NCBI RefSeq assembly: GCF_022637395.1
Contig: NZ_CP093337.1
Span: forward strand, 2,278,001-2,342,000
Length of the DNA: 64,000 bases
Direction of reading: 5' to 3'
From: Shinella sp. H4-D48
Lineage (GTDB): Bacteria > Pseudomonadota > Alphaproteobacteria > Rhizobiales > Rhizobiaceae
Below, in pieces: positions 1 to 8,891 of this stretch. Position 1 is the stretch's first letter; the number at the start of each line of letters is the position of its first letter. The position numbers and the translations under genes were made by a program. A model generated the notes under the pieces. The model had not been told where the DNA came from. It made no database searches and saw nothing but the letters and a program-made list of their open reading frames with translations.

Positions 1-438
1 ACCGACCGGCCGACGGCCAACAATCCGTTCATCGAGAAATACATCTTTCCCGGGGGCTACATCCCTGCCCTGTCCGAGGTGATGCAGGCTGTGGAGAAAA
101 GCGGGCTTGTCGTGACGGATGTGGAAATCCTGCGTCTGCATTATGCCGAGACCCTGCGCCACTGGCGCGAGCGCTTCATGGCCCGGCGCGACGAGGCCAA
201 GGCGCTCTACGACGAGAAGTTCTGCCGTATCTGGGAGTTCTATCTCGCGGCGTCCGAAAGCGCCTTCCGCTGGCAGAACCTCGTCGTCTTCCAGCTCCAG
301 CTGGCGCACGATCAGGAGGCCATGCCGCTGACCCGCGACTATATCGGCCGCGGTGAGGATTGCCTCAAGGCGCATGAGGGCAATCCCAAAGGCGAGCAGC
401 GCGGCCCGCGGCAGTTCCCGCAGGAGGCATCGCTCTAG
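1..438 (+). CDS. cfa: Cyclopropane-fatty-acyl-phospholipid synthase, C-terminal part
   Basis: The reading frame is open from base 1 and ends at a TAG at 436-438, so the N-terminal part, including the SAM-binding site, lies outside the window. The remaining 145 residues carry the family C-terminal signature: a KYIFPGGYIP stretch early, then ILRLHYAETLRHWRERF, which is strongly conserved in bacterial CFA synthases. The enzyme adds a methylene group from S-adenosylmethionine across cis double bonds of membrane phospholipid acyl chains. The tail after about residue 115 is charged and not conserved. Mycolic acid-type methyltransferases share the fold, but the phrase set fits CFA synthase. No terminator is obvious in the 271-bp gap before dnaB. 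Confidence 0.88.
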   Translation, partial: TDRPTANNPFIEKYIFPGGYIPALSEVMQAVEKSGLVVTDVEILRLHYAETLRHWRERFMARRDEAKALYDEKFCRIWEFYLAASESAFRWQNLVVFQLQLAHDQEAMPLTRDYIGRGEDCLKAHEGNPKGEQRGPRQFPQEASL

Positions 439-709
439 AGACGCTCCGGGCAACACTCACCAGAGCTTTTCGATCGTTGTTTCAGATGCCGCAGCGTGCC
501 GCCTCGGCTGGCAATGCGTGAAGATTCGCGTAGCGAGTCAACCGAAAGCCAGATGTCCCGGAGGAATCCGGGCTTGCTGTGTCATGCCCGCCTGTGGAAA
601 AGTCTAAGACCGGGCTTAAACGTCGGTATGAGTCGGATGCGCTTGACCCCCGACGGTAAAGAACCCAAACCATCGGCCTTCGCAAAAGAGGACGGGGAGA
701 TTCGGGACG

Positions 710-2209
710 ATGAATGATGCCGTGCGCAAGCTCAGCCAGGCTGGTCACGACAATGCGGAGCTTCACCACCGCGAGGCGCCGAACAACGTCGAGGCCGAAC
801 AGGCGCTGCTGGGCGCCATTCTCGTCAACAACGATGCCTATTACCGCGTCTCCGACTTCCTGAAGCCGATCCATTTCCACGAGCCGCTGCACCGCAAGAT
901 CTACGAGCTTGCCGGCGACACGATCCGCATGGGCAAGATTGCCACGACGATCACGCTCAAGACGCACCTGCCGACGGACGGACGGGTCGGCGACCTGACG
1001 ATCCCGCAATATCTTGCGCGTCTGGCGGCCGAGGCCGTGACGATCATCAACGCGGAAGACTATGGCCGGGCGATCTACGATCTCGCACTGCGTCGCTCGC
1101 TGATCAATATCGGTGAGGACATGGTCAACATCGCCTATGACGCGCCGCTCGACATGCCACCGCAGACGCAGATCGAGGACGCAGAACGCCGGCTGTTCGA
1201 ACTGGCCGAAACAGGCCGCTACGACGGCGGTTTCCAGTCGTTCAACGATGCGGTGGCGCAGGCGATCGACATGGCCGGTCAGGCTTTCGAGCGCGATGGT
1301 TCGCTGTCGGGCATTTCCACCGGCATCCATTCGCTCGACGCCCGCATGGGCGGCCTGCAGCGTTCGGACCTTATCGTGCTTGCGGGACGTCCCGGCATGG
1401 GCAAGACCTCGCTTGCCACCAACATCGCCTATAATATTGCGGCGTCCTACGAGCCCGAAGTGCAGGCGGACGGTTCGTACAAGGCGCGCAATGGCGGCGT
1501 CGTCGGCTTCTACTCGCTCGAAATGTCGTCAGAACAGCTGGCGACCCGTATCATTTCCGAGCAGACGGAAGTGTCCTCCTCGAAAATCCGCCGCGGCGAC
1601 ATTTCCGAGGCCGATTTCGAGAAGCTCGTCGCCTGCAGCCAGATGATGCAGAAGGTGCCGCTCTATATCGACCAGACCGGTGGTATTTCCATCGCCCAGC
1701 TCTCGGCACGCGCCCGACGCCTCAAGCGCCAGCGCGGTCTCGATTGCCTTGTGGTGGACTACATCCAGCTCATGACCGGCTCGGGCAAGTCGAGCGACAA
1801 CCGCGTGCAGGAAATCACCCAGATCACCACGGGCCTCAAGGCGCTGGGCAAGGAACTGAACGTGCCGATCATCGCGCTCTCCCAGCTCTCCCGTCAGGTG
1901 GAAAGCCGCGAGGACAAGCGCCCGCAGCTTTCGGACCTTCGCGAATCAGGCTCCATCGAGCAGGACGCCGACGTGGTGCTCTTCGTGTTCCGCGAGGAAT
2001 ACTACGTGAAGAACCTCGAGCCGCGCGACGAGTTCGATCCGAAATACGAGGAATGGAAGATGAAGTTCGAGGGCGTGAAGGGGACGGCCGACGTCATCAT
2101 CGCCAAGCAGCGTCACGGACCGACCGGCACGGTGAAGCTCGCCTTCCAGTCGGAATACACCCGCTTCACCGACCTCGCCGACCCGTCCTTCACCCAGTAC
2201 GAGCATTGA
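710..2209 (+). CDS. dnaB: Replicative DNA helicase DnaB
   Basis: A 499-aa protein of normal DnaB length. The N-terminal primase-binding domain (about 25-130) starts with NNVEAEQALLGAIL. The RecA-like motor domain (about 195-485) has a Walker A loop GRPGMGKTS at 226-233, a Walker B region LVVDYIQLM and the SQLSRQVESR block. It is the hexameric ring helicase that unwinds DNA ahead of the replisome and recruits DnaG. The ATG at 710 follows a GGGAG-rich leader. It stands alone in a 271-bp upstream gap and ends at a strong terminator, so it is probably its own transcription unit. No intein or insertion is seen. Confidence 0.98.
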   Translation: MNDAVRKLSQAGHDNAELHHREAPNNVEAEQALLGAILVNNDAYYRVSDFLKPIHFHEPLHRKIYELAGDTIRMGKIATTITLKTHLPTDGRVGDLTIPQYLARLAAEAVTIINAEDYGRAIYDLALRRSLINIGEDMVNIAYDAPLDMPPQTQIEDAERRLFELAETGRYDGGFQSFNDAVAQAIDMAGQAFERDGSLSGISTGIHSLDARMGGLQRSDLIVLAGRPGMGKTSLATNIAYNIAASYEPEVQADGSYKARNGGVVGFYSLEMSSEQLATRIISEQTEVSSSKIRRGDISEADFEKLVACSQMMQKVPLYIDQTGGISIAQLSARARRLKRQRGLDCLVVDYIQLMTGSGKSSDNRVQEITQITTGLKALGKELNVPIIALSQLSRQVESREDKRPQLSDLRESGSIEQDADVVLFVFREEYYVKNLEPRDEFDPKYEEWKMKFEGVKGTADVIIAKQRHGPTGTVKLAFQSEYTRFTDLADPSFTQYEH

Positions 2210-2243
2210 GGCCGGGTTCAAGCCGCTTATATCTGTCACGAAC

Positions 2244-2267
2244 GGCCGGGCCCTGCCCGGCCTTTTT
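2244..2267 (+). terminator. Rho-independent terminator of dnaB
   Basis: A perfect 7-bp GC stem (GGCCGGG at 2244-2250, CCCGGCC at 2256-2262) with a 5-base loop is followed at once by five T residues. It lies 35 bases after the dnaB stop and just before the convergent gene that ends at 2274. Confidence 0.85.
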
Positions 2268-2273
2268 GCGCGC

Positions 2274-2867
2274 TTACTTCTTGGAAAAGGCCGGCGCTTT
2301 GCAGGTGCCGGCGACGATGGCGAGCGCCTTGCGGGCGCGCTCCTTTTCCCGCGCGTCCGTCAGTGTCAGGTCCAGCCGGTCGGAGCAAACCGGGTCCGAG
2401 GCGGCTTCGCCCGAAAGCGACATGCGGCTGGAGCAGTGCAGATCCTTGCCGGTGAGAACGATCTGCACGGCCTTTTCCGAATCGACCGGCACCGGCTTCA
2501 CGCCCGCGATCATGTCGTCGGCCGAAGCGTAGGCGATGACGGACGTGACACGGCGCAGGTCCACCATGCCGAAGGTCAGGGTTGCCCATTGGTTGGGAAA
2601 CTGCAGCGCGGACATGAAGCGGGAGCGGCATGGGGCGCCGCCCACTTCGAGACGGGTGACGAGGCGCGGCGCATCCGGGTTTTCGACGATGGAATAATAG
2701 ACTGCGGCAGCGTGGTCCTTCTCGGGCGTTCCATCGTCTCGGGCAAGGCCGAGCAGCGCCGCATGGGCATCCCGGATATCCGCGTCGGTCGGGGTCTCCT
2801 GCGCGAGGACGGGCATGGCCAGGAGAAACATCGCAGCGGCAATGATCAATGGTTTTCTGCGCGCCAT
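2274..2867 (-). CDS. Small secreted protein of unknown function
   Basis: 197 aa from the ATG at 2867, chosen because an AGGAG ribosome site lies six bases upstream and because a signal peptide starts there (MARRKPLIIAAAMFLLAMP, likely cut after VLAQ). An upstream in-frame start would put 33 residues before the signal peptide. The mature part has two or three cysteines (GAPCRS, LHCSS, DPVCSD, GTCKAP) that could form disulfides, which fits the periplasm. I do not recognise a domain. It is divergent from alr with a 102-bp gap and convergent with dnaB, so it is probably transcribed alone. Confidence 0.8.
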   Translation of the reverse strand: MARRKPLIIAAAMFLLAMPVLAQETPTDADIRDAHAALLGLARDDGTPEKDHAAAVYYSIVENPDAPRLVTRLEVGGAPCRSRFMSALQFPNQWATLTFGMVDLRRVTSVIAYASADDMIAGVKPVPVDSEKAVQIVLTGKDLHCSSRMSLSGEAASDPVCSDRLDLTLTDAREKERARKALAIVAGTCKAPAFSKK

Positions 2868-2969
2868 GCTCGCTCCTGTTTGCACCGCACCATAGGGCCG
2901 GCGCCGGGCCGCCGCAATGCGCGCGCCGACCGTATTGCGGCCACAGTCCACAGGCTGTATTTCCACACG

Positions 2970-4139
2970 ATGAGCAAACTTTCAGCTTCCGGCCGCCCAA
3001 CGCTTCCTGTCGCAGGCGAGGATCATGCCCGCCTGACGATCGACCTTTCCGCGCTTGCCGACAACTGGCGCGCCATGGACCGCCGCTCCGGCGCGGCCCG
3101 CACCGCCGCCGTGCTGAAGGCCGACGCCTACGGAATCGGCCTGGAACCCGCCGCCAAAACCTTCCATCAGGCCGGCGCGCGCGACTTCTTCGTCGCTACG
3201 CCCGCCGAAGGCGCTGCTGTGCGTGCCGTTCTGCCCGATGCGCGCATCTATGTGCTTTCGGGCATGTGGGCGGGCGCCGAGCGGCTGTTCTTCGAATTCG
3301 ACCTTGTGCCGGTCATCGTCTCGGAGGAACAGCTTGTCGTGTTCATGTCCGCGATTGCTGATGGCGGCGACATTCCCTGCGTGCTGCATGTCGACACCGG
3401 CATGAGCCGTCTGGGGCTGAGGGTGGAGGATGCGCTGGCGCTTGCCGAGGACATCGCACGGCCCGCGAGCTTTTCGCCGATCATGCTGCTGAGCCACCTT
3501 GCCTGCGCCGACGAGCCTTCCCACGCGCTGAACCGACAGCAGCTCCAGCGCTTCCGCAGCGTCATTTCCGCCTTCGGCGATATCGACGCGACGCTTGCCA
3601 ATTCCGCCGGTATCTTTCTTGGCGAGGACTATCACTTCACCCTCACCCGCCCCGGCATCGCGCTTTATGGCGGGGCCGCGGTCAATGGCGTGCCGAACCC
3701 GATGAAACCGGTCGTCACGGCGGAGGCCCGCATTCTCCAGGTGCGCGACGTGAAGGCCGGCGAAAGCGTAGGCTACGGCGCCGCCGTGGTCTGCGCGCGC
3801 GATACACGCGTGGCCATCGCCGCCATCGGCTATGCGGACGGCTATATGCGCAGCCTTTCCAGCGCCGGCATACCGCTGCGCCAGACCGGCCTTGCCGGCC
3901 CGAGCGGCATGCTGCATGGCCACCCCGTGCCGATCATCGGCCGCGTGACCATGGACCTTACGCATTTCGATGTGACGGCCCTGCCCGCCGGAAGCGTGCG
4001 GCCGGGCGATTTCATCGAACTCTTCGGAAGGACCATGCCGATCGAGGATGTGGCGCGTGCCGCCGGCACCGTTGATTACGAGCTTCTTACAAGCCTGGGC
4101 AACCGCTACGAACGGCGCTACGAGGCGTTGAAGAAGTAG
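2970..4139 (+). CDS. alr: Alanine racemase
   Basis: 389 aa from the ATG at 2970. The PLP lysine lies in AVLKADAYGIG (K50) and the second catalytic base is the tyrosine of SVGYG (Y269), the two hallmark residues of alanine racemases. The N-terminal TIM barrel (about 20-245) is followed by a beta domain with the AIGYADGY block. It interconverts L- and D-alanine for peptidoglycan. Longer in-frame starts exist but run back through the opposite-strand gene and lack a signal. The dnaB-alr-radA order is common in rhizobia. A catabolic DadX role cannot be excluded, but the absence of dadA nearby favours the biosynthetic enzyme. Confidence 0.96.
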   Translation: MSKLSASGRPTLPVAGEDHARLTIDLSALADNWRAMDRRSGAARTAAVLKADAYGIGLEPAAKTFHQAGARDFFVATPAEGAAVRAVLPDARIYVLSGMWAGAERLFFEFDLVPVIVSEEQLVVFMSAIADGGDIPCVLHVDTGMSRLGLRVEDALALAEDIARPASFSPIMLLSHLACADEPSHALNRQQLQRFRSVISAFGDIDATLANSAGIFLGEDYHFTLTRPGIALYGGAAVNGVPNPMKPVVTAEARILQVRDVKAGESVGYGAAVVCARDTRVAIAAIGYADGYMRSLSSAGIPLRQTGLAGPSGMLHGHPVPIIGRVTMDLTHFDVTALPAGSVRPGDFIELFGRTMPIEDVARAAGTVDYELLTSLGNRYERRYEALKK

Positions 4140-4240
4140 ATTTCCTCACGACGGCGACGTGCTCACACCCATCGGCGAACTGGACTTGTTCCCGTTTTGT
4201 GCTATTGCCACTAGCGACTGATACCGGAGATTAAGTCCTG

Positions 4241-5644
4241 ATGGCGAAAGGCCGCACTCAATTCGTCTGCCAGAACTGCGGCACCGTGCATTCCCGCTGG
4301 GTGGGAAAATGCGAGGGCTGCGGCGAGTGGAACACCGTGGTCGAGGAAGACCCGATGGGTGGCATCGGCTCGGGCCCCGGCAAGGTGCCGAAGAAAGGCC
4401 GGCCCGTCGCGCTGACGGCGCTGTCGGGCGAGATCGAGGAAGCGCCGCGCATCCATACCGGCATCGCCGAACTCGACCGCGCCACGGGCGGCGGCTTCGT
4501 GCGCGGTTCGGCCGTGCTGATCGGTGGCGATCCCGGCATCGGCAAGTCGACGCTGCTGATGCAGGCCGCTGCTGCCCTCTCCCGCCATGGCCACCGCATC
4601 ATCTATGTCTCGGGCGAAGAGGCCGTGGCGCAGGTCAGGCTGCGCGCGCAGCGTCTCCAGGCACACCAGACCGACGTGCTGCTGGCCGCCGAAACCAATG
4701 TCGAGGACATCCTGGCCACCATCGGCGAAGGCAAACGACCGGACCTCGTCATCATCGATTCGATCCAGACGCTGTGGAGCGATACGGCGGAGGCCGCGCC
4801 CGGCACGGTGACGCAGGTGCGCACCGGCGTGCAGGCCATGATCCGCTTCGCCAAGCAGACGGGCGCGGCCATGGTGCTGGTTGGCCATGTCACCAAGGAA
4901 GGCCAGATCGCGGGACCGCGCGTCGTCGAACACATGGTCGACGCCGTGCTCTATTTCGAGGGCGACCGCGGCCACCATTACCGCATCCTGCGCACGGTAA
5001 AGAACCGCTTCGGGCCGACGGACGAGATCGGTGTCTTCGAAATGTCCGACAAGGGCCTGCGCGAGGTTTCCAACCCGTCAGAGCTCTTCCTTGGCGAGCG
5101 CAACGAAAAGGCGCCCGGTGCCGTGGTCTTCGCCGGCATGGAGGGCACGCGGCCGGTGCTGGTTGAGGTGCAGGCGCTGGTGGCGCCGACCTCGCTCGGC
5201 ACACCGCGCCGCGCCGTCGTGGGCTGGGATTCGGCGCGCCTTTCGATGATCCTTGCGGTGCTGGAGGCCCATTGCGGCGTGCGGCTCGGTCAACACGACG
5301 TTTACCTCAATGTGGCGGGCGGCTACCGCATCTCGGAGCCGGCGGCGGACCTTGCGGTGGCCTCGGCGCTGGTTTCCTCGCTTGCCGGTCTTGCCCTTCC
5401 CGCCGATTGCGTCTATTTCGGCGAAGTCAGCCTGTCGGGCGCCATTCGTCCGGTTGCGCACACCGCCCAGCGCCTCAAGGAGGCGGAAAAGCTGGGGTTT
5501 TCGCAGGCCCTGCTGCCAGCGGGTTCAGCCGAACTGCCCAAGGGCACCGGCGGCCGCTGGAGCGAGATCGAAGGCCTGCCGGACCTGGTGGCGCGCATCG
5601 CCGGATCGAAGAGCGCTCTCAAGCGGGAAGACGAGGACGTCTGA
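4241..5644 (+). CDS. radA: DNA repair protein RadA
   Basis: 467 aa, full length. Four cysteines at 10, 13, 24 and 27 form the N-terminal zinc finger. A RecA-like domain has Walker A GGDPGIGKST near 95-104 and the RadA-specific KNRFG motif (VKNRFGPTDEIG). The C-terminal third is the Lon-protease-like domain without protease residues. It drives branch migration of recombination intermediates. The start ATG at 4241 is 101 bases after alr. The gene is followed by cvpA with 141 bases between, in the same direction, so co-transcription is likely. Confidence 0.97.
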   Translation: MAKGRTQFVCQNCGTVHSRWVGKCEGCGEWNTVVEEDPMGGIGSGPGKVPKKGRPVALTALSGEIEEAPRIHTGIAELDRATGGGFVRGSAVLIGGDPGIGKSTLLMQAAAALSRHGHRIIYVSGEEAVAQVRLRAQRLQAHQTDVLLAAETNVEDILATIGEGKRPDLVIIDSIQTLWSDTAEAAPGTVTQVRTGVQAMIRFAKQTGAAMVLVGHVTKEGQIAGPRVVEHMVDAVLYFEGDRGHHYRILRTVKNRFGPTDEIGVFEMSDKGLREVSNPSELFLGERNEKAPGAVVFAGMEGTRPVLVEVQALVAPTSLGTPRRAVVGWDSARLSMILAVLEAHCGVRLGQHDVYLNVAGGYRISEPAADLAVASALVSSLAGLALPADCVYFGEVSLSGAIRPVAHTAQRLKEAEKLGFSQALLPAGSAELPKGTGGRWSEIEGLPDLVARIAGSKSALKREDEDV

Positions 5645-5785
5645 CGGCCTTCGGCAGCGGGTCAATGCCCTGTGGGAAACACGGGTTTGAAGCGTGCCGA
5701 ACCGGGACGGCGAAGACGCCTTCCGCTAATGTGCGCTTCGCACGGGGCGGGCCTGGCGACATTTCGGGTTTGGAGTAGGACGAAC

Positions 5786-6388
5786 ATGCCCATCACAATT
5801 CTCGACGGTATCGTCATCGGCGTTGCGCTGTTCTCCGCCGTGCTGGCGATGGTGCGCGGCTTCTCGCGCGAGGTGCTCTCCGTCGCAAGCTGGGTCGGTG
5901 CCGCAGCCGCCGCCTATTTCCTGTATCCCGTCCTTCTGCCCTATGCGAAGGACTATACGACGAGCGACACGGTCGCCCTGGTGGGTTCCGCCGCCGCCAT
6001 CTTCCTCGTCGCGCTCATCGTGATCTCCTTCATCACCATGCGCATCGCCGATTTCATCATCGACAGCCGTATCGGCGCACTCGACCGCACCCTGGGCTTC
6101 CTGTTCGGCGCGGCGCGCGGCATCCTGCTCGTCGTTGTGGCCATGCTGTTCTTCAACTGGCTGGTGGCGCCGCAGCAGCAGCCGTCCTGGGTCACCACCG
6201 CGAAATCCAAGCCGCTGCTCGACAATCTCGGCTCGCGCCTCGTGGCGCTGTTGCCGGAAGATGCCGACGCGACGATCATCGATCGCCTGCGCGGCAAGCA
6301 GACCGACGGCGCCACGGAGGATCCGGACGGCGCTGCCGGCGGAACGAACCAGGCGCCCGCCGAAGAGACGCCCGCGACGAACGGATAA
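5786..6388 (+). CDS. cvpA: CvpA family membrane protein
   Basis: 200 aa from the ATG at 5786, preceded by a GGAG/AGGA ribosome site. Four hydrophobic segments fill residues 1-130, beginning ITILDGIVIGVALFSAVL and including the family block RGFSREVLSVASW near residue 25. The C-terminal 50 residues are hydrophilic and alanine-rich. CvpA proteins are inner-membrane proteins tied to envelope homeostasis and, in enterics, colicin V export; they often precede purF, as here. The exact biochemical role is unknown. A terminator follows directly. Confidence 0.93.
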   Translation: MPITILDGIVIGVALFSAVLAMVRGFSREVLSVASWVGAAAAAYFLYPVLLPYAKDYTTSDTVALVGSAAAIFLVALIVISFITMRIADFIIDSRIGALDRTLGFLFGAARGILLVVVAMLFFNWLVAPQQQPSWVTTAKSKPLLDNLGSRLVALLPEDADATIIDRLRGKQTDGATEDPDGAAGGTNQAPAEETPATNG

Positions 6389-6396
6389 GACAATCA

Positions 6397-6446
6397 GGGG
6401 AGCCGCCGCTCGCGAAAATTGACGAAGGCAGGCTCCCCGTTTTTTT
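6397..6446 (+). terminator. Rho-independent terminator after cvpA
   Basis: GGGGAGCC at 6397-6404 pairs with GGCTCCCC at 6431-6438, extended by an inner GCC/GGC pair with one bulged A, and is followed by a run of seven T at 6440-6446. It begins nine bases after the cvpA stop and separates cvpA from purF. Confidence 0.8.
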
Positions 6447-6501
6447 GTTAGGATGAAAGAACAGCCACTGATGCTTCCGGGCCTCGGTGGCAAATGCTTT
6501 A

Positions 6502-6560
6502 GGCCATCCCCATATGGGCATGGCCGGAGCGGTGAAGACCCCCGTGCAACCTCCCAGGTT
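6502..6560 (+). promoter_or_regulatory. Structured purF leader, two hairpins
   Basis: Two dyads stand in the 134-base leader between the cvpA terminator and purF. The first is 24 bases (6502-6525): GGCCAT pairs with ATGGCC around an inner CCCATATGGG palindrome, with one C on each side unpaired. The second (6548-6560) is AACCT, loop CCC, AGGTT. They end about 20 bases before the purF start. They may be an mRNA control structure or an operator for purine regulation. No known riboswitch class was recognised. Confidence 0.4.
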
Positions 6561-6580
6561 CCGAGCAAAGGCTTGCAGCA

Positions 6581-8074
6581 ATGAGCGATTTCCTGTTCCC
6601 CGGCCGCCACGATGACGATCTCGACGGCGATACGCTTCACGAGGAGTGTGGCGTTTTCGGCATTCTGGGCCATCCCGATGCTGCAACGCTGACCGCGCTT
6701 GGCCTGCATGCGCTCCAGCATCGCGGCCAGGAGGCGGCGGGTATCGTCTCCGTCGACGGCATGCAGTTCCACACAGAAAAGCATATGGGCCTCGTCGGCG
6801 ACCATTACACCAATCCGGTGACGCTGGCGAAGCTGCCCGGCAACATGGCGATCGGCCACACGCGCTACTCCACGACAGGGGAAGTGGCGCTGCGCAACGT
6901 GCAGCCGCTGTTTGCGGAACTGGAAGTCGGCGGCATCGCCGTCGCCCATAACGGTAACTTCACCAACGGCCTGACGCTGCGCCGTCAGCTCATTGCCGGC
7001 GGCGCCATCTGTCAGTCGACCTCGGATACGGAAGTCGTTCTCCACCTCATCGCCCGCTCGCGCTACACCAACACGACCGACCGCTTCATCGATGCGATCC
7101 GCCAGATGGAAGGCGGCTATTCGATGCTCGGCATCACCCGCACGAAGCTGATCGCCGCGCGCGACCCCACCGGTATCCGTCCGCTCGTCATGGGCGAACT
7201 CGACGGCAAGCCGATCTTCGCCTCGGAGACCTGCGCGCTCGACATCATCGGCGCCAAGTTCATTCGTGACGTGGAGAACGGCGAGATCGTCATCTGCGAG
7301 ATCCAGCCGGACGGCTCGATCACCATCGAGGCCAGGAAATCCGGCAATGCGCAGCCGGAACGGCTCTGCCTGTTCGAATATGTCTATTTCGCCCGTCCCG
7401 ATTCCGTCGTCGGCGGCCGCAGCGTCTATGTGGCGCGCAAGAACATGGGTATCAACCTTGCGAAAGAACACCCGGTCGAGGGTGACGTCGTGGTGCCCGT
7501 GCCGGATGGAGGCACGCCCGCGGCTCTGGGTTACGCCCAGGAGAGCGGCATCCCGTTCGAATACGGCATCATCCGTAACCACTATGTGGGCCGCACCTTC
7601 ATCGAGCCGACGCAGCAGATCCGCGCCTTCGGCGTCAAGCTGAAGCACTCGGCCAACCGTGCGATGATCGAGGGCAAGCGCGTCATTCTCGTGGACGATT
7701 CGATCGTGCGCGGCACCACCTCGCTGAAGATCGTACAGATGATCCGCGACGCCGGTGCCAAGGAAGTGCATGTGCGCGTGGCGAGCCCGATGATCTTCTA
7801 TCCGGACTTCTACGGCATCGACACGCCGGATCGGGACAAACTTCTGGCCAACCAGTATGCCGACGTCGACGCCATGGCGAAGTATATCGGTGCGGATTCG
7901 CTGGAGTTCATCTCAATCGACGGTCTCTACCGGGCCGTCGGCGGCGAGGATCGCAACCCGGCCCGTCCACAGTTCACCGATCATTACTTCACCGGCGACT
8001 ATCCGACGCGCCTCCTTGACAAGGAAGGCGAGACGATGGGACGGAAGGTCTCGGTTCTGGCAAGCAACGGATAA
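6581..8074 (+). CDS. purF: Amidophosphoribosyltransferase
   Basis: 497 aa, full length. A 22-residue propeptide precedes the nucleophile cysteine C23 in HEECGVFGI, so autocatalytic processing is expected as in the Bacillus-type enzyme. The N-terminal glutaminase domain (23-260) has RYSTTGE and HNGN motifs. The C-terminal phosphoribosyltransferase domain has the PRPP loop VILVDDSIVRGTTS near 370. It commits PRPP to purine synthesis. A cysteine-rich Fe-S site typical of some PurF proteins is not evident. The following SDR gene starts 11 bases after the stop, so both are likely on one transcript. Confidence 0.98.
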   Translation: MSDFLFPGRHDDDLDGDTLHEECGVFGILGHPDAATLTALGLHALQHRGQEAAGIVSVDGMQFHTEKHMGLVGDHYTNPVTLAKLPGNMAIGHTRYSTTGEVALRNVQPLFAELEVGGIAVAHNGNFTNGLTLRRQLIAGGAICQSTSDTEVVLHLIARSRYTNTTDRFIDAIRQMEGGYSMLGITRTKLIAARDPTGIRPLVMGELDGKPIFASETCALDIIGAKFIRDVENGEIVICEIQPDGSITIEARKSGNAQPERLCLFEYVYFARPDSVVGGRSVYVARKNMGINLAKEHPVEGDVVVPVPDGGTPAALGYAQESGIPFEYGIIRNHYVGRTFIEPTQQIRAFGVKLKHSANRAMIEGKRVILVDDSIVRGTTSLKIVQMIRDAGAKEVHVRVASPMIFYPDFYGIDTPDRDKLLANQYADVDAMAKYIGADSLEFISIDGLYRAVGGEDRNPARPQFTDHYFTGDYPTRLLDKEGETMGRKVSVLASNG

Positions 8075-8085
8075 TTGAAGACAGC

Positions 8086-8826
8086 ATGAGCATCGACCTG
8101 AAAGACCGCATCGCGCTGGTCACCGGCGCGTCGCGCGGGATCGGCTATTTCACCGCCCTCGAACTGGCCAAGGCGGGCGCCCATGTGATCGCCTGTGCCC
8201 GCACCGTCGGGGGGCTGGAAGAACTGGACGATGCCATCCAGGCCGCGGGCGGCTCGGCCACGCTGGTGCCCTTCGACCTCGCCGACATGGCGGCCATCGA
8301 CAAGCTCGGCGGCTCGATCTTCGAGCGCTGGGGCAAGCTCGACATCCTCATTGCCAATGCCGGCATGCTCGGGGTCATCTCGCCGATCGACCATGTCGAG
8401 GCGAAGGTGTTCGAGAAGGTGATGAACATCAACGTCACGGCGACGTGGCGGCTGATCCGCTCGGTGGCGCCGCTGCTCCTGAAATCCGATGCCGGCCGCG
8501 CCGTGCTGCTCTCCTCGAGCGCCGCCCACAAGTGCAAGCCGTTCTGGGGGCCCTACTCCGCCTCCAAGGCCGCCGTCGAGGCGTTGGCCCGCACCTGGGC
8601 CGGCGAGACGCAGCGCACGGCGCTGCGCATCACCTCGTTCGATCCCGGCGGCACCCGCACGGCCATGCGCGCCCAGGCCATTCCCGGCGAAGATCCCTCG
8701 ACGGTGCAGCATCCCTCCGAGGTGGCCAAGGCCATCCTGCCGCTCGTCGCGCGCGACTATGCCGAGACCGGCAAGCTGTTCGACATGCGCCAGGGGCGCC
8801 TGGTGGATTACCGCCTGCCGGAGTGA
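8086..8826 (+). CDS. Short-chain dehydrogenase/reductase
   Basis: 246 aa classical SDR. The cofactor loop TGASRGIG is at 14-20, NAG at 91-93, and the catalytic set is S144/S145, Y157 and K161 (YSASK). An aspartate or arginine choice after the second strand (CARTVGG) hints at NADP. The substrate cannot be read from sequence. It lies 11 bases after purF and runs the same way; this purF-SDR pairing is common in rhizobia but without a known purine role. The C-terminal region ends in a short polar tail. Confidence 0.93.
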   Translation: MSIDLKDRIALVTGASRGIGYFTALELAKAGAHVIACARTVGGLEELDDAIQAAGGSATLVPFDLADMAAIDKLGGSIFERWGKLDILIANAGMLGVISPIDHVEAKVFEKVMNINVTATWRLIRSVAPLLLKSDAGRAVLLSSSAAHKCKPFWGPYSASKAAVEALARTWAGETQRTALRITSFDPGGTRTAMRAQAIPGEDPSTVQHPSEVAKAILPLVARDYAETGKLFDMRQGRLVDYRLPE

Positions 8827-8852
8827 TCCGTTGGCATGAGGAGTTGTGGATT

Positions 8853-8882
8853 GCCCCCTCTGCCCTGCCGGCCAGAGGGGGC
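8853..8882. terminator. Convergent-gene palindrome, probable bidirectional terminator and repeat remnant
   Basis: A perfect 10-bp inverted repeat (GCCCCCTCTG at 8853-8862, CAGAGGGGGC at 8873-8882) with loop CCCTGCCGGC fills most of the 65-bp gap between two convergent genes. The loop words CCCTGCCGGC are those of rhizobial intergenic mosaic elements, so this may be a remnant of one that now ends transcription. Confidence 0.6.
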
Positions 8883-8891
8883 GCTGGCGCC

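Noticed and set aside
5726-7771. A 681-codon reverse open frame across cvpA and purF
   Set aside because: Antisense to the clear cvpA and purF genes, with no ribosome site and no recognisable domain.
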